Shown here: one piece after another, positions 1 through 9,380 of the stretch
Position numbering within the stretch: position 1 is the first letter of the stretch
Layout of the letters: every line of letters begins with the position of its first letter
Assembly (NCBI RefSeq): GCF_003368325.1
Contig: NZ_CP031466.1
Span: 620,001 to 684,000, forward strand
Length of the DNA stretch: 64,000 bases
From: Paraburkholderia caffeinilytica
Lineage (GTDB): Bacteria > Pseudomonadota > Gammaproteobacteria > Burkholderiales > Burkholderiaceae
Direction: 5' to 3'
Position numbers and translations under genes: made by a program
Notes under the pieces: generated by a model
Told to the model about the DNA's origin: nothing
The model's input: only the letters and a program-made list of their open reading frames with translations
The model's database searches: none

Positions 1-2
1 CT

Positions 3-866
3 GATTCGGCGACCGGGCGCCTCGGCCTGCTCGAGTTGCGCGCGTTCGAGATGCCGCCGCACGCGCGCATGAGCATCGTGCAGCAACTGCTGCTGCGCGC
101 CCTGATCGCGCGCTTCTGGAAGCAGCCCTACAAGGTGCGCTTGACGCGTTGGGGAACGGAGCTGCATGACCGCTTCCTGTTGCCGGCTTTCCTGAAAATG
201 GACTTCGACGACGTGATCGCCGAGGTGAATGAAGCCGGCTACCCGTTCGACCCGGCGTGGTTCGCGCCGCACTTCGAGTTCCGCTTTCCCTTGTATGGGC
301 AGGTGGCGGCGCGCGGCATCCAGCTCAGCCTGCGCGGTGCGCTGGAACCGTGGCACGTGATGGGCGAGGAGGGCGCGCCCGGCGGCACGGTGCGCTATGT
401 CGACTCGTCGCTCGAAAGGTTGGAAGTGCATGTGAGCGGGCTCAACGACAATCGCCATGTCGTCACCGTCAACGGGCAGGCGCTGCCGTTGCAGCCGACC
501 GGCACGGTCGGCGAATACGTGGCGGGTGTGCGCTACAAGGCATGGGCGCCACCGTCGGCCTTGCATCCGACCATCGGCGTGCATGCGCCCTTGACCTTCG
601 ACATTGTCGACACGTGGATGAAGCGCTCGCTGGCCGGTTGCCAATATCACGTCGCGCACGCGGGAGGCCGCAACTACGACACGTTGCCGGTCAATGCCTA
701 TGAGGCCGAGAGCCGGCGCCTGGCGCGCTTCTTCAACATGGGCCATACGCCGGGCAGGATGGAGGTCGAGCCGGCCATGCCGAGCCGGGAGTTCCCGTTC
801 ACCCTGGACCTTCGGCATACGAGCCAGACGAGCCAGACGAGCCAGACGAGCCAGACGGGGCGCTGA
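3..866 (+). CDS. Transglutaminase-like/DUF2126 protein, C-terminal part (cut by window start)
   Basis: The frame is open from the first bases, so the 5' end lies outside the window. The visible ~287 residues match the C-terminal DUF2126 part of the complete paralogue at 31041-34529 almost residue for residue ([55 protein letters not shown]). It is therefore the first gene of a second ligase/transglutaminase module, followed by the ATP-grasp/alpha-E gene and a small transglutaminase in the same order as the copy at 31-38 kb. Oddity: the paralogue ends LDLRYW, while this copy ends LDLRH followed by four TSQ tripeptides encoded by a 9-bp tandem repeat, so the usual terminus is replaced. The transglutaminase domain itself is not visible here. 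Family assignment is firm; biochemical role is unknown. Confidence 0.9.
   Translation, partial: DSATGRLGLLELRAFEMPPHARMSIVQQLLLRALIARFWKQPYKVRLTRWGTELHDRFLLPAFLKMDFDDVIAEVNEAGYPFDPAWFAPHFEFRFPLYGQVAARGIQLSLRGALEPWHVMGEEGAPGGTVRYVDSSLERLEVHVSGLNDNRHVVTVNGQALPLQPTGTVGEYVAGVRYKAWAPPSALHPTIGVHAPLTFDIVDTWMKRSLAGCQYHVAHAGGRNYDTLPVNAYEAESRRLARFFNMGHTPGRMEVEPAMPSREFPFTLDLRHTSQTSQTSQTSQTGR
819..854 (+). repeat. Tandem 9-bp repeat (x4) at the gene end
   Basis: Four perfect copies of acgagccag lie head to tail just before the stop codon and encode TSQ four times. The copy number could vary by slippage without changing the frame. Confidence 0.9.
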
Positions 867-1024
867 GTGAGTTGCATCGCGCGAGGACCGGCCGGAGACG
901 TCGGCCCTCGTCGCGAATAGGGCGGGCCCATGCGGGCCAGGCCGGCGCGCGAGCGGCTTCGCCGGCTGCGTGCGCAGCGGGAGTCGCACGCGTTGCGCGT
1001 GAACCACCACAATGACAAAACGAG

Positions 1025-3688
1025 ATGTTGGAAGTGCTTTCTACCCAAGCAAATGGTCCGGCGTCCGACGGTAGCTCAAGGGCGGCGCCGATTCAGACCG
1101 GCTCAGGCCAGGGTGTCGCCGGATCGGCCGCCGATCGGGCTCGCGTCGCCGAAGCCGGTCAATACGATGAACTGCGTGGCAGCGCGGACGCGACGCAGAC
1201 CACACCGCTGACGCCGCCGTGGCGCGAATTCTTCACGCAGTTGGGCGGCGAGGGCCTCGCCGGCCTCGACAAGCGCGTCGAGGCGCTGCGCCGCCGCGTG
1301 CATGACAACGGCATCACCTACAACGTCCATGCCGATGTCAGCAACGGGGCCACGCGGCCGTGGTCGCTCGATCTGTTTCCACTGCTCATCACGCCGCAGG
1401 ACTGGGCCGGCATCGAGCGCGGCGTGCTGCAGCGTACGCGGCTGCTCAATGCGATGCTCGACGATCTTTACGGGCCGCAAACCATCCTGCGCGACGCATT
1501 GCTGCCACCCGCGCTGGTGACGGGGCATCCCGGTTATTTGCGGCCGATGCACGGTGTGCGTCCCGCGGGAGGAACGTGGCTGCATATCGCCGCGTTCGAT
1601 CTTGCGCGTGCACCGGATGGCGAATGGCGCCTGGTGTCGCAACGCACCCAGGGGCCATCGGGGCTCGGCTATTTGCTGGAGAACCGTCTGATTGTCTCCG
1701 GTCTGTTTCCGCAGCCGTTTCACAGTCTGCGCGTGCAGCGCCTCGCCGCCAGCTATCGTGCTCTGCTGCAGAGCATGCAGGACATGAGCCCGGCGGGGCG
1801 AAACTCGCGCATCGTGCTGCTGACGCCGGGACCGCTCAACGAAACTTACTTCGAGCATGCTTACCTTGCCCGCTACCTTGGGCTCACCTTGGTGGAGGGC
1901 AGCGATCTGTCCGCGCGCGACAATCGTCTGTACCTGAAGACACTGCAGGGGCTGGAGCCCGTGCATGGCGTGCTCGGGCGCCTCGATGACGACTATCTCG
2001 ACCCGCTGGAACTGCGCTCGGATTCCGCGTTGGGCGTGCCGGGACTGCTGCAGGCGGTGCGCGCCGGCAATCTGCTGCTCGCCAATGCGCCTGGCTCGAG
2101 CTTCCTCGAGTCTCCCGCCATGCTGGGCTTCCTGCCGCGGCTTGCTGAGTGTCTGCTGGGCGAGCCGCTGCTCCTTTCGGCGGTGCCGACGTGGTGGTGC
2201 GGCGAGCGGCTCGCCTACGACGAAGCCATGCCGCAGCTTTCGCAGTGCGTGATCAAGCCGACGTATCCGGCCGGTGTTCAATGCGGTGGCCGGTTCGAGC
2301 CGGTCATCGGCGGCACCTTGTCGGAGCCGATGCTCAACGAGTGGCGCGCGCTCATCGCCGCGCAGCCGGACAACTACACGGTGCAGACCTATTTGCCGTT
2401 CTCGCAGGCGCCCACCTGGCAGAGCCATGACGCGGCGGACAGCGCGGCGCATGAGCGCATCGTGCCGCGCCCGGCCATGCTGCGCGTCTTCGCGATTTCG
2501 GACGGCCCAGGCGCCTGGCGTGTGGTGCCGGGCGGGCTCACGCGTATTGCGAGCCGCGATAGGTTGTCCAATGTGTCGATGCAGCGAGGCGGCAGCAGTG
2601 TCGACACGTGGGTGATGACCGAGGGCGCCGTCGATGCGACGACGATGCTGCGCGAACATCTCGGCCCCGACGACCTGATTGCGCGATCGCGTACCGTTTC
2701 CAGCCGTGCTGCCGAGAATCTGTTCTGGCTCGGGCGTTACACCGAGCGCGCGGCGAACAGTGCCCGTCTCGCGCGCGCGGCGCTCGAACGCCTCAGTGTG
2801 GAGGCCGACGAGGAAGGCGCGGCGCAGTTGCATCTTCTGGATGCGCTGTGCCGGGAAAACCGCATGATTCCTGGCGAGACCTTGCCTGCCCCGCAGGCGC
2901 CGCGCGAATTCGAGCGTGCGCTGCGCAAGGCGCTGGTGAGCAGTGACGAAGGGCTGACCAGCGTCGCATTCAGCCTGCGGGGCATGCGCTCCACGGCGAC
3001 GGCGATCCGCGAGCGCCTGTCTGTCGAACAATGGCGGCTGATCGAGGAGGCGAGCCAGCACTTCAGTCAGTCGGGGCAAACCGGAGGCCGCGAGCGTGAA
3101 TCGTCCAGTCACGAGACGCTGCGCGCGCTGGCGCGCCTGAACATACACCTGGGCGCCATCACCGGCGCGCAGACCGATCACATGACGCGCGACGACGGTT
3201 GGCGTTTGCTGTCGATCGGGCGGCAGATCGATCGTCTGGAGTTCCTCGGCACCGTCCTCGCAACGGCATTTAGAACTGGCGCGGTTCATGAGCAGGACGG
3301 CTTCGAACTGGTGCTCGAACTGTTCGACAGCTCGATCACGTTTCGCTCGCAATTCCAGCGACGCTTTGACGTTGCGCCGCTGATCGACCTGCTCGTGCTG
3401 GACACCGACAACCCGCGCTCGCTGGCCTGGGTGGCACAGACGCTGCGCGGACGGTTATCCAAGGTGGAGCGCGCTGACCGCCACGCGCTATCGGACCTGG
3501 CTCGAATCATTCCGGACGTTGCGAGCTGGCCGCTGCGCGAATTGTGCAATCCAGGCGAAGACGGTCTCTACGGACCGCTGCTGGATCGCCTGAACGCATG
3601 TTGCGAGGCGGTCTGGAAACTGTCCGACCGTATCGGCGAGCGCTATTTCAGCCATGTGCGCGAAGCCGAAACGACGCTGTGGGGCTAA
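1025..3688 (+). CDS. Circularly permuted ATP-grasp / alpha-E domain ligase (module A)
   Basis: This 887-residue protein has two parts. The N-terminal ~550 residues carry the circularly permuted ATP-grasp signature blocks (NGITYNV, LLNAMLDDLYGPQ, GHPGYLRP, LENRLIVSG, LLTPGPLNETYFEH, RLDDDYLDPLEL, ATG-start region variable). From about residue 556 (VSSRAAENLFWLGRYTERA) to the end lies an alpha-E helical domain. ATP-grasp proteins of this type are carboxylate-amine ligases and are predicted to form amide or peptide bonds; the alpha-E domain is always found with this ligase and has no proven activity. The protein is clearly paralogous to the product at 34576-37251 but well diverged. It starts 158 bp after the DUF2126 gene and ends 10 bp before the transglutaminase gene, so the three form an operon. 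The N-terminal ~55 residues (Ala/Gly/Ser rich) are poorly conserved. The substrate is unknown. Confidence 0.9.
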   Translation: MLEVLSTQANGPASDGSSRAAPIQTGSGQGVAGSAADRARVAEAGQYDELRGSADATQTTPLTPPWREFFTQLGGEGLAGLDKRVEALRRRVHDNGITYNVHADVSNGATRPWSLDLFPLLITPQDWAGIERGVLQRTRLLNAMLDDLYGPQTILRDALLPPALVTGHPGYLRPMHGVRPAGGTWLHIAAFDLARAPDGEWRLVSQRTQGPSGLGYLLENRLIVSGLFPQPFHSLRVQRLAASYRALLQSMQDMSPAGRNSRIVLLTPGPLNETYFEHAYLARYLGLTLVEGSDLSARDNRLYLKTLQGLEPVHGVLGRLDDDYLDPLELRSDSALGVPGLLQAVRAGNLLLANAPGSSFLESPAMLGFLPRLAECLLGEPLLLSAVPTWWCGERLAYDEAMPQLSQCVIKPTYPAGVQCGGRFEPVIGGTLSEPMLNEWRALIAAQPDNYTVQTYLPFSQAPTWQSHDAADSAAHERIVPRPAMLRVFAISDGPGAWRVVPGGLTRIASRDRLSNVSMQRGGSSVDTWVMTEGAVDATTMLREHLGPDDLIARSRTVSSRAAENLFWLGRYTERAANSARLARAALERLSVEADEEGAAQLHLLDALCRENRMIPGETLPAPQAPREFERALRKALVSSDEGLTSVAFSLRGMRSTATAIRERLSVEQWRLIEEASQHFSQSGQTGGRERESSSHETLRALARLNIHLGAITGAQTDHMTRDDGWRLLSIGRQIDRLEFLGTVLATAFRTGAVHEQDGFELVLELFDSSITFRSQFQRRFDVAPLIDLLVLDTDNPRSLAWVAQTLRGRLSKVERADRHALSDLARIIPDVASWPLRELCNPGEDGLYGPLLDRLNACCEAVWKLSDRIGERYFSHVREAETTLWG

Positions 3689-3698
3689 TGAGAAATTA

Positions 3699-4700
3699 AT
3701 GATGGACATATCCGAACTATCCGCTCGCGAGGATCAGCATGGCGATGAAGGGCGCTTGCTGCGTGTAACGCACGATACGCACTATCAATACTCTGCACGG
3801 GTCGAATACGCGCAGCATCAGTCGTGGCTGCATCCACGCGAAACGTCTCGCCAGCAGGTGCTGGATTTTTCGCTCGACGTCAAACCCTCGCCGGATTTGA
3901 TCAACACAGAGATCGACACTTTCGGCAATCGGCGTTACTTCTTCGCGCTCAACCAGCCGCACGACGAACTGCTGGTGCGCAGTCGCAGTCTGGTCCGCGT
4001 GCTGTCGCCGCGACTGGCGGCAGCCGCATCCGGCGAGCGGCCGCCGGCGATCGTCGATCCCTCGATCTGCAACGCCAGTGCCTGGGAAACCATCCGATCG
4101 AGACTTAGCTATCGTGCGGGGCAAGCGTACGATCCCGCCAGCGAATTCACTTTTGCTTCGATCTATGTCGCCCGCCACACTGAACTGGCTCGCTATGCGG
4201 CGCCCAGTTTCACGCCAGGTCGCGCGCTCGTGCAAGCGGCCTGGGAGCTGATGCAGCGTATTCACGAGGACTTCACCTACGCGTCGAATAGCACCGAGGT
4301 GACGACGACCGCACTCGACGCACTGGCGATGCGGCGTGGAGTCTGCCAGGACTTTGCGCATGTGCTGATCGGCGCGCTACGTTCGCTCGGCCTTGCGGCA
4401 CGCTATGTCAGCGGCTATCTGCTCACTCAGCCGCCGCCCGGCAAGCCGCGGCTGATCGGTGCCGACGCTTCGCATGCCTGGGCCGAAGTCTACGATCCGG
4501 CGTGGCCCGAGGACGGCGGCTGGCTGCAACTGGACCCGACCAACAACCGCGCGCCTGGCGACGATTACGTGGTGCTCGCGACCGGCCGCGACTATGCGGA
4601 TGTGGCGCCGCTGCGCGGCGTGATCCGCGGTGGCGGCAGTGAGCATGCGCTCACGGTGGGCGTGACGGTCGATCCGCTCGACGAGTCGTTGGATGCGTGA
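3699..4700 (+). CDS. Transglutaminase-like cysteine peptidase (module A)
   Basis: This 333-residue protein has an N-terminal beta-rich bacterial transglutaminase-associated domain (THDTHYQYSARVEYAQH at the start) and a papain-fold transglutaminase core. The triad can be read as Cys216 (GVCQDF), His259 (ASHAWAEVY) and Asp279 (LDPTN). In bacteria such proteins are more often peptidases or amidases than true cross-linkers. Two adjacent ATG codons (3699, 3702) lie 10 bp after the preceding stop; an in-frame ATG inside the upstream gene would add 15 residues but has no homology to the paralogue. It has no signal peptide, so it should act in the cytoplasm with the ligase. It is the last gene of module A; the paralogue is at 37248-38138. 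Function is inferred from family and context. Confidence 0.88.
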   Translation: MMDISELSAREDQHGDEGRLLRVTHDTHYQYSARVEYAQHQSWLHPRETSRQQVLDFSLDVKPSPDLINTEIDTFGNRRYFFALNQPHDELLVRSRSLVRVLSPRLAAAASGERPPAIVDPSICNASAWETIRSRLSYRAGQAYDPASEFTFASIYVARHTELARYAAPSFTPGRALVQAAWELMQRIHEDFTYASNSTEVTTTALDALAMRRGVCQDFAHVLIGALRSLGLAARYVSGYLLTQPPPGKPRLIGADASHAWAEVYDPAWPEDGGWLQLDPTNNRAPGDDYVVLATGRDYADVAPLRGVIRGGGSEHALTVGVTVDPLDESLDA

Positions 4701-4794
4701 GAGGTCAGCGGCCCTAAAGGCATGGCGGCTTGGTTCAGACTGCGTCGGCGGTTCCATTCAAGTGCACGAAGGCATCTGGCTTGGTAGCGGCAAA

Positions 4795-4816
4795 GAAAAA
4801 GCCCGCCGAAGCGGGC
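4795..4816 (-). terminator. Rho-independent terminator of the emrB operon
   Basis: On the minus strand the stem gcccgc / gcgggc with a ttcg loop is followed by five T. It lies 70 bp after the emrB-like stop codon and in the tail region of the convergent transglutaminase gene. Confidence 0.8.
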
Positions 4817-4886
4817 AACCATGCTTGTGACACGGGAGGAGCTAATTGGGCCACGCGTCGTTCCCAACAGCTGGACCAGCCGTCGA

Positions 4887-6443
4887 TCAGTGCGCACCCG
4901 CCGCTGCGTCGCTCGAACCGCCAGCCTTGCCAGGCTTCGTGATCCAGATGAGCGGGATGATGATGATCATGACGATCGCCGCGCCATAGAACACGTCGTT
5001 CAGCCCTAACATGGCGGCCTGCGACTGCACCGTATGATCGAACAACGCATACGATGCTTGCTGGCTCAGGCCGAGCACGGAGTGATAGGTGTTGATTTGC
5101 GCATTGAATATCGGGTTGGTCGGACTCGACTGCTGCGTCAGGATTTCATGGTGCATGATCGTCCGGTTGTTCCACACGACGCCGGCCAGCGAGGTGCCGA
5201 TGCCGCCGAAGAACATGCGTCCGAAAGTGGACAGGCCGGCAGCAGCGGGCACCTTTTCAGGCGGTTGCCCCGACAGGATGATCACGGTCAGCGGCGCGAA
5301 GAACAGCGCCATCGGAATACCCTGCAGCAGGGTCGGCAGAATAATGTATCCCTCGCTGAGATCCGTGTAGAAATACGAGCGCATGTAGTAGACGATCGCG
5401 AAGCCGATAAACGCAAACGTGCCGATGATGCGCGCGTCCGAGCGCGGCAGGATCTTACCCATGATCGGTGCGCCGATCACCGCAAAAATACCTAGCGGCG
5501 CGGTCGCGAGCCCCGCATCGACTGCCCGGTAACCGAGGTACTCCTGCATCCACTGCGGAAGCAACACTAGCGTGCCGAAGAAGATGCCATACGCGACGGC
5601 AATCGAAACCGTGCCGCCAAGGAAGTTGCGCTGCTTGAAGAGGGTGAGGTCGACGATGGGGTTTTTCTCCGTGAGCTCCCAGACAATGAACAGCGCAAGG
5701 CCCACAGCGGCTACGATCGTCAGAACGATGATCGTGTTCGACGAGAACCAGTCGAGATCCTTGCCCTTGTCCAGCATCACCTGAAGCGCCGCGACCCAGA
5801 CGATCAGCAGCACGAGTCCGACTACATCGATGGGCAGCTTTTTAGCCGGCGTATCGCGCTTGCGATAGAGAATCCAGACCATCGCGGCGGCGAATAGCCC
5901 GACCGGGATGTTGATATAGAAGATCCATGACCAGCTGTAGCTATCCGTCACCCAGCCGCCGAGTGCCGGCCCCACAATCGGCCCGGTCACCACGATCATT
6001 GAGAATAGCGAGAGTGCCAGCGAGGACTTCGCTTTTGGCCACGAACTGAGCAGCAGTGCCTGGGACATCGGAATCAGCGGTCCGGCCACGGCGCCCTGCA
6101 ACACGCGGGCAAGAAGCAGGATCGGCAACGTTGGCGCAATGCCGCACAGCCACGATGCAAATACGAACAGCAGGATCGAACCGACGAACAGGCGAACCTG
6201 CCCCAGCCTCTGCGTCAACCAGCCGGTCAATGGGATCGCGATTGCATTCGCGGCAGCGAAGACGGTGATGACCCATGTGCCTTCATCGACCGAGACGCCC
6301 AGGTTTCCCGAGATGGTCGGAATAGCGACGTTGGCGATCGATGAGTCGAGCACGGTCATGAAACCCGCGAGGCCCACGCTTAGCGAGCCCAGGGCGAGTG
6401 TCGCCCCCGTAAGCGGGGGGTGATTCGGATGATGGGTGGTCAT
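4887..6443 (-). CDS. emrB: DHA2-family MFS drug exporter, EmrB type
   Basis: A 518-residue inner-membrane protein with about 14 hydrophobic helices. It carries the DHA2 hallmark after helix 1 (LDSSIANVAIPTI) and the motif-C-like run VTGPIVGPALGGW, where the preceding helix holds FSMIVVT. EmrB/QacA transporters use the proton gradient to push hydrophobic compounds through an EmrA adaptor and an outer-membrane channel. It is the last gene of a unit reading MarR (9821), outer-membrane factor (9251), EmrA (7677), EmrB (6443), all on the minus strand. The substrate cannot be told from sequence. A second EmrB lies at 40342-41913 and is clearly diverged. The ATG start is 73 bp after the EmrA stop. 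Confidence 0.93.
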   Translation of the reverse strand: MTTHHPNHPPLTGATLALGSLSVGLAGFMTVLDSSIANVAIPTISGNLGVSVDEGTWVITVFAAANAIAIPLTGWLTQRLGQVRLFVGSILLFVFASWLCGIAPTLPILLLARVLQGAVAGPLIPMSQALLLSSWPKAKSSLALSLFSMIVVTGPIVGPALGGWVTDSYSWSWIFYINIPVGLFAAAMVWILYRKRDTPAKKLPIDVVGLVLLIVWVAALQVMLDKGKDLDWFSSNTIIVLTIVAAVGLALFIVWELTEKNPIVDLTLFKQRNFLGGTVSIAVAYGIFFGTLVLLPQWMQEYLGYRAVDAGLATAPLGIFAVIGAPIMGKILPRSDARIIGTFAFIGFAIVYYMRSYFYTDLSEGYIILPTLLQGIPMALFFAPLTVIILSGQPPEKVPAAAGLSTFGRMFFGGIGTSLAGVVWNNRTIMHHEILTQQSSPTNPIFNAQINTYHSVLGLSQQASYALFDHTVQSQAAMLGLNDVFYGAAIVMIIIIPLIWITKPGKAGGSSDAAAGAH

Positions 6444-6516
6444 GGTGATACGGCTGTCCTGTGTCTGGCAAGAAAGGCGCGGCGTCTTTCACGCGCCGCG
6501 GTCCAATGAGCGGGGC

Positions 6517-7677
6517 TCATTCGTTTTCGGCGATGATTCGCGCGATCGCGGCATCAGCCTCGTCGCCATACTTCGCGAAAACGTCGGTCTTATAGGTCGA
6601 CGTGGATTCCGTACCGAGTTGGGCAACGGCAGGATCCTTGACGTCGACATCCACGTTCATTGACAGACCCACACGCAACGGATGCTTCTCCAGTTCCGCG
6701 GGTGGAATCTCGATGCGCACCGGCAGCCGCTGCACCACCTTGATCCAGTTGCCCGTCGCGTTCTGCGCCGGCAACAGCGCCAGTGCCGAACCCGTGCCTG
6801 GCGTAAAGCCCACCACCTTGCCGTGATAGACGACGGAGGAGCCATAGACGTCGGCCGTCAACTCGACAGGTTGTCCGACCCGGATGTGACGAAGCTGCCA
6901 TTCCTTGAAGTTCGCATCGACCCAGACCTGCTCGAGCGGCACCACGGACATCAGCGATGCGCCGGGCGACACGCGCTGCCCGACCTGAACCGAGCGCTGC
7001 GCGATATAGCCGGTCACGGGGGACGGCAACGTGGTGCGCGCATAAGCCAGGTAGGCGTCACGAACGCGGGCGGCGCTTGCCAGGACGTCCGGGTGCTTGT
7101 CGACCGACGTGTTGGCCGTCAGCGCGCGATTGGCGCCAAGCTGTTGCCGGGCCGCCTCGAGCGCGGCCTGAGCCGAGCTGACCGCGTCGCGTGCGTGGGA
7201 GATTTCCTCGTCCGACACAGCCCCCGTCATGCCGGTGGAAAGGCGGCGCTTCAGATCGTCCTGTGCCTTCGAAAGATCCGACTGGCGTTCGGCGATATCT
7301 GCACGGTATCGGTCGTCGTCGGCATACAACCCGTGAACCCGGCGAACGGTTTGCCCCAGATTGGCCTCGGCCTGTTGCAATGCGATCCTGGCGTCAGCGG
7401 GATCGATCTGGACGATCGGTTCGCCCTTCTTGACGATCTGCGTGTTATCCGCATTGACACCGATGACGGTCCCCGTGACCTGCGGCGTGATTTGCACGAC
7501 GTTGCCGTTGACGTATGCGTCGTCGGTATCCACGTGGAAACGGGCCTCGAGGAAGTAGAAGGCGCCATACGCAGCGCCGGCGATCGCAAGCGAAGCGGCA
7601 AGCAGCGAGAGCAGCAGTTTGCGTTTGCCAGGCTTCTTTTCCGGTTCTTTATCCGACGGTGACTGAGGTGCGTTCAT
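6517..7677 (-). CDS. emrA: HlyD/EmrA-family periplasmic adaptor
   Basis: A 386-residue membrane fusion protein. It has a short basic cytoplasmic N-terminus, one transmembrane anchor at about residues 21-43 (LLLSLLAASLAIAGAAYG), then VDTDDAYVNGNVVQI, the classic start of the biotinyl-lipoyl half-motif. A long coiled-coil hairpin follows (about 100-190) and a beta-barrel region with PVTGYIAQRSVQVGQRV and VDANFKEWQLRHIRVGQ. EmrA adaptors bridge the inner-membrane MFS pump and the outer-membrane channel. It sits between the outer-membrane factor and EmrB genes on the same strand. Family assignment is firm. Confidence 0.93.
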   Translation of the reverse strand: MNAPQSPSDKEPEKKPGKRKLLLSLLAASLAIAGAAYGAFYFLEARFHVDTDDAYVNGNVVQITPQVTGTVIGVNADNTQIVKKGEPIVQIDPADARIALQQAEANLGQTVRRVHGLYADDDRYRADIAERQSDLSKAQDDLKRRLSTGMTGAVSDEEISHARDAVSSAQAALEAARQQLGANRALTANTSVDKHPDVLASAARVRDAYLAYARTTLPSPVTGYIAQRSVQVGQRVSPGASLMSVVPLEQVWVDANFKEWQLRHIRVGQPVELTADVYGSSVVYHGKVVGFTPGTGSALALLPAQNATGNWIKVVQRLPVRIEIPPAELEKHPLRVGLSMNVDVDVKDPAVAQLGTESTSTYKTDVFAKYGDEADAAIARIIAENE

Positions 7678-7742
7678 GTGTAGCTCCAGTAAAATTTGAG
7701 GTGCGCGCTCAGGCCGTTACGCCTGAGCGCCGATCGGGTCGT

Positions 7743-9251
7743 TCAGTGAGTTGCCGTGCCGTGGGCCTGCGCGGGAATCGGTGTCTCCGCATTCGCGGCA
7801 AGGCCGGCGTGCGAAGCGTCGAATCCGCCGCCGAGTGCCTTGACCAGTCCGATCTGCATGCCGCGGCGATCCATTTCGAGGTTGACGACGGCCGTTTCGG
7901 CTGCGAGCCGGTTGTCATCCGCGTTCAACACCTGCAGTTGCTGGTTCAAACCCGCCTTGTATCGAACGAGCGCCAATTGATAGGCTTGCGATTGCGCATC
8001 CAGTGCCTGCTGTGCGTCGACCAGTTGACGGTCGGCCGAGTGGATCTGCGTGACCTGCGTGGCGACGTCGGACAAAGCGTTGATCAACGTCTGGTTGTAC
8101 GTTGCGACGTCGTAGTCGAAATCGGCATAGCGGCCCTTCAGTTGCGAGCGCAAGGCGCCGGCATCGAAGATAGGAAGATGGATGGCCGGTCCCGCCTGAA
8201 GCTGGTGGCTTCCGGCCGTGAGGAGCCGGCCCCAGCCAAACGCGTCAAGTCCCGCCGCCAGGGAGAGGTTGACGTCCGGATAGAACTCAGCCTTCGCTTC
8301 CTTCACGTCGTGGATTGCCGCATCCACCCGCCAGTAGGCCGCAACGATGTCCGGGCGGCGCGAGAGCAGGTCGGCGGGCAGGTTGTCGGGAAGCGCGACG
8401 CCGGCGCCTTCGCCGAGCGACGGATTGGCGATCTTGAGACCGCGGTCCGGCCCCGCGCCAAGCAGGGCCCCCAGCTGGTAGCGCACGGTCGTAATCTGGC
8501 CGTCGAGGTCGCTGACGCTGGAGCGGCTCGTTGCGGTTTCGCCATAGGCGGTCTGCCGCTCCACGTTGGTGTCGAGTCCCGCGCCAACACGCCCATCCGT
8601 GATTCGCCCGATGTCCTCGCGATTCTTCACTTCCCGGACTTCGATATCGCGCAACGCATAGAGCTGCGCAAGATGGTTGTAGGCGCTTGCCACCGAAGCG
8701 GCCACGGAGATGCGCACCTCCTCGGCCTCGGCGTCGGCCACCTTTTCCTGCGAGATGGCCTGACGAAGCTTCTCCCGATTCTTGCCCCACAGGTCGAGGT
8801 CGAACGAAGCACTGGCGAGCACGTTGTTCTCGCTCTGCCACGTGCCGCCGTACGGAGGCGGAACGATGCCATTGCCGGTGTAAAGCTGTCGCGTCCACGC
8901 GTAGCTGCCCGTTACGTTCGGGTAGAGAGTCGAGTTGGCGCTGCCCACATATGACGACGCTTTCTCGATGCGGGCACGAGCCTGGTCGATTGTCGGATTG
9001 CCCTGTAACGCCTCGTCGATCAAGGCCGGCAGTTGCGGGTCGCCAAACTGTTTGGCCCAATCCATTGCGGGCCACTGTCCGCCTTCGGCGGGCAAACTTT
9101 GCTTCGTCTCGAGCTTTGCGGGAGGCTCGATCTGCTTGTCGCTCTTGATGCCGGCGTAGTTGACGCATCCGGCCAGACCGAGCGCCGCTAACGCCGCGGC
9201 TATCGAGGCCAACCATGCGCTCGCTCGAAGCTGGGGTCGGTAGTGTTTCAT
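7743..9251 (-). CDS. NodT/OprM-family outer-membrane efflux lipoprotein
   Basis: The start at 9251 is chosen because it has a good ribosome site (aaggag, 8 bp upstream) and gives a lipoprotein signal peptide ending LAALGLAGC, with Cys29 as the lipidation site. An upstream in-frame ATG would put 24 extra residues ahead of it. The mature 474 residues hold the duplicated outer-membrane-factor repeats, including DWAKQFGDPQLPALIDEAL and RPDIVAAYWRVDAAIHDVKEAK split by the SFDLDLWGKNREKLRQA block. It forms the trimeric TolC-like channel of the EmrAB pump encoded just downstream. A palindromic operator lies 57 bp ahead of the start. Its paralogue at 41924 sits last, not first, in its pump cluster. 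Confidence 0.92.
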   Translation of the reverse strand: MKHYRPQLRASAWLASIAAALAALGLAGCVNYAGIKSDKQIEPPAKLETKQSLPAEGGQWPAMDWAKQFGDPQLPALIDEALQGNPTIDQARARIEKASSYVGSANSTLYPNVTGSYAWTRQLYTGNGIVPPPYGGTWQSENNVLASASFDLDLWGKNREKLRQAISQEKVADAEAEEVRISVAASVASAYNHLAQLYALRDIEVREVKNREDIGRITDGRVGAGLDTNVERQTAYGETATSRSSVSDLDGQITTVRYQLGALLGAGPDRGLKIANPSLGEGAGVALPDNLPADLLSRRPDIVAAYWRVDAAIHDVKEAKAEFYPDVNLSLAAGLDAFGWGRLLTAGSHQLQAGPAIHLPIFDAGALRSQLKGRYADFDYDVATYNQTLINALSDVATQVTQIHSADRQLVDAQQALDAQSQAYQLALVRYKAGLNQQLQVLNADDNRLAAETAVVNLEMDRRGMQIGLVKALGGGFDASHAGLAANAETPIPAQAHGTATH

Positions 9252-9307
9252 GATGGTTTCCGTTCTCCTTTGGCTTACCTGGGTTATATGTCTTCGCATT
9301 GCTTGAA

Positions 9308-9319
9308 GTGCATATGCAC
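9308..9319. promoter_or_regulatory. Palindromic MarR operator upstream of the efflux genes
   Basis: Perfect 12-bp palindrome gtgcatatgcac in the gap between the MarR gene and the outer-membrane-factor gene. It is one of five near-identical sites in the window, all in front of MarR or pump genes. Confidence 0.7.
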
Positions 9320-9380
9320 ACATTAGCGTTCAAAGCGTCACTTATCGATCTGCGAGATGAACAGGTTTGTTGCGTTGTGG

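Noticed and set aside
1103..3352. A 749-codon open frame antisense to the ATP-grasp gene
   Set aside because: Arg/Gln/His-rich shadow of a high-GC gene; no domain, no signal, no ribosome site.
7515..8954. A 479-codon plus-strand frame across emrA and the outer-membrane factor
   Set aside because: It spans two genes in antisense and has no family features.
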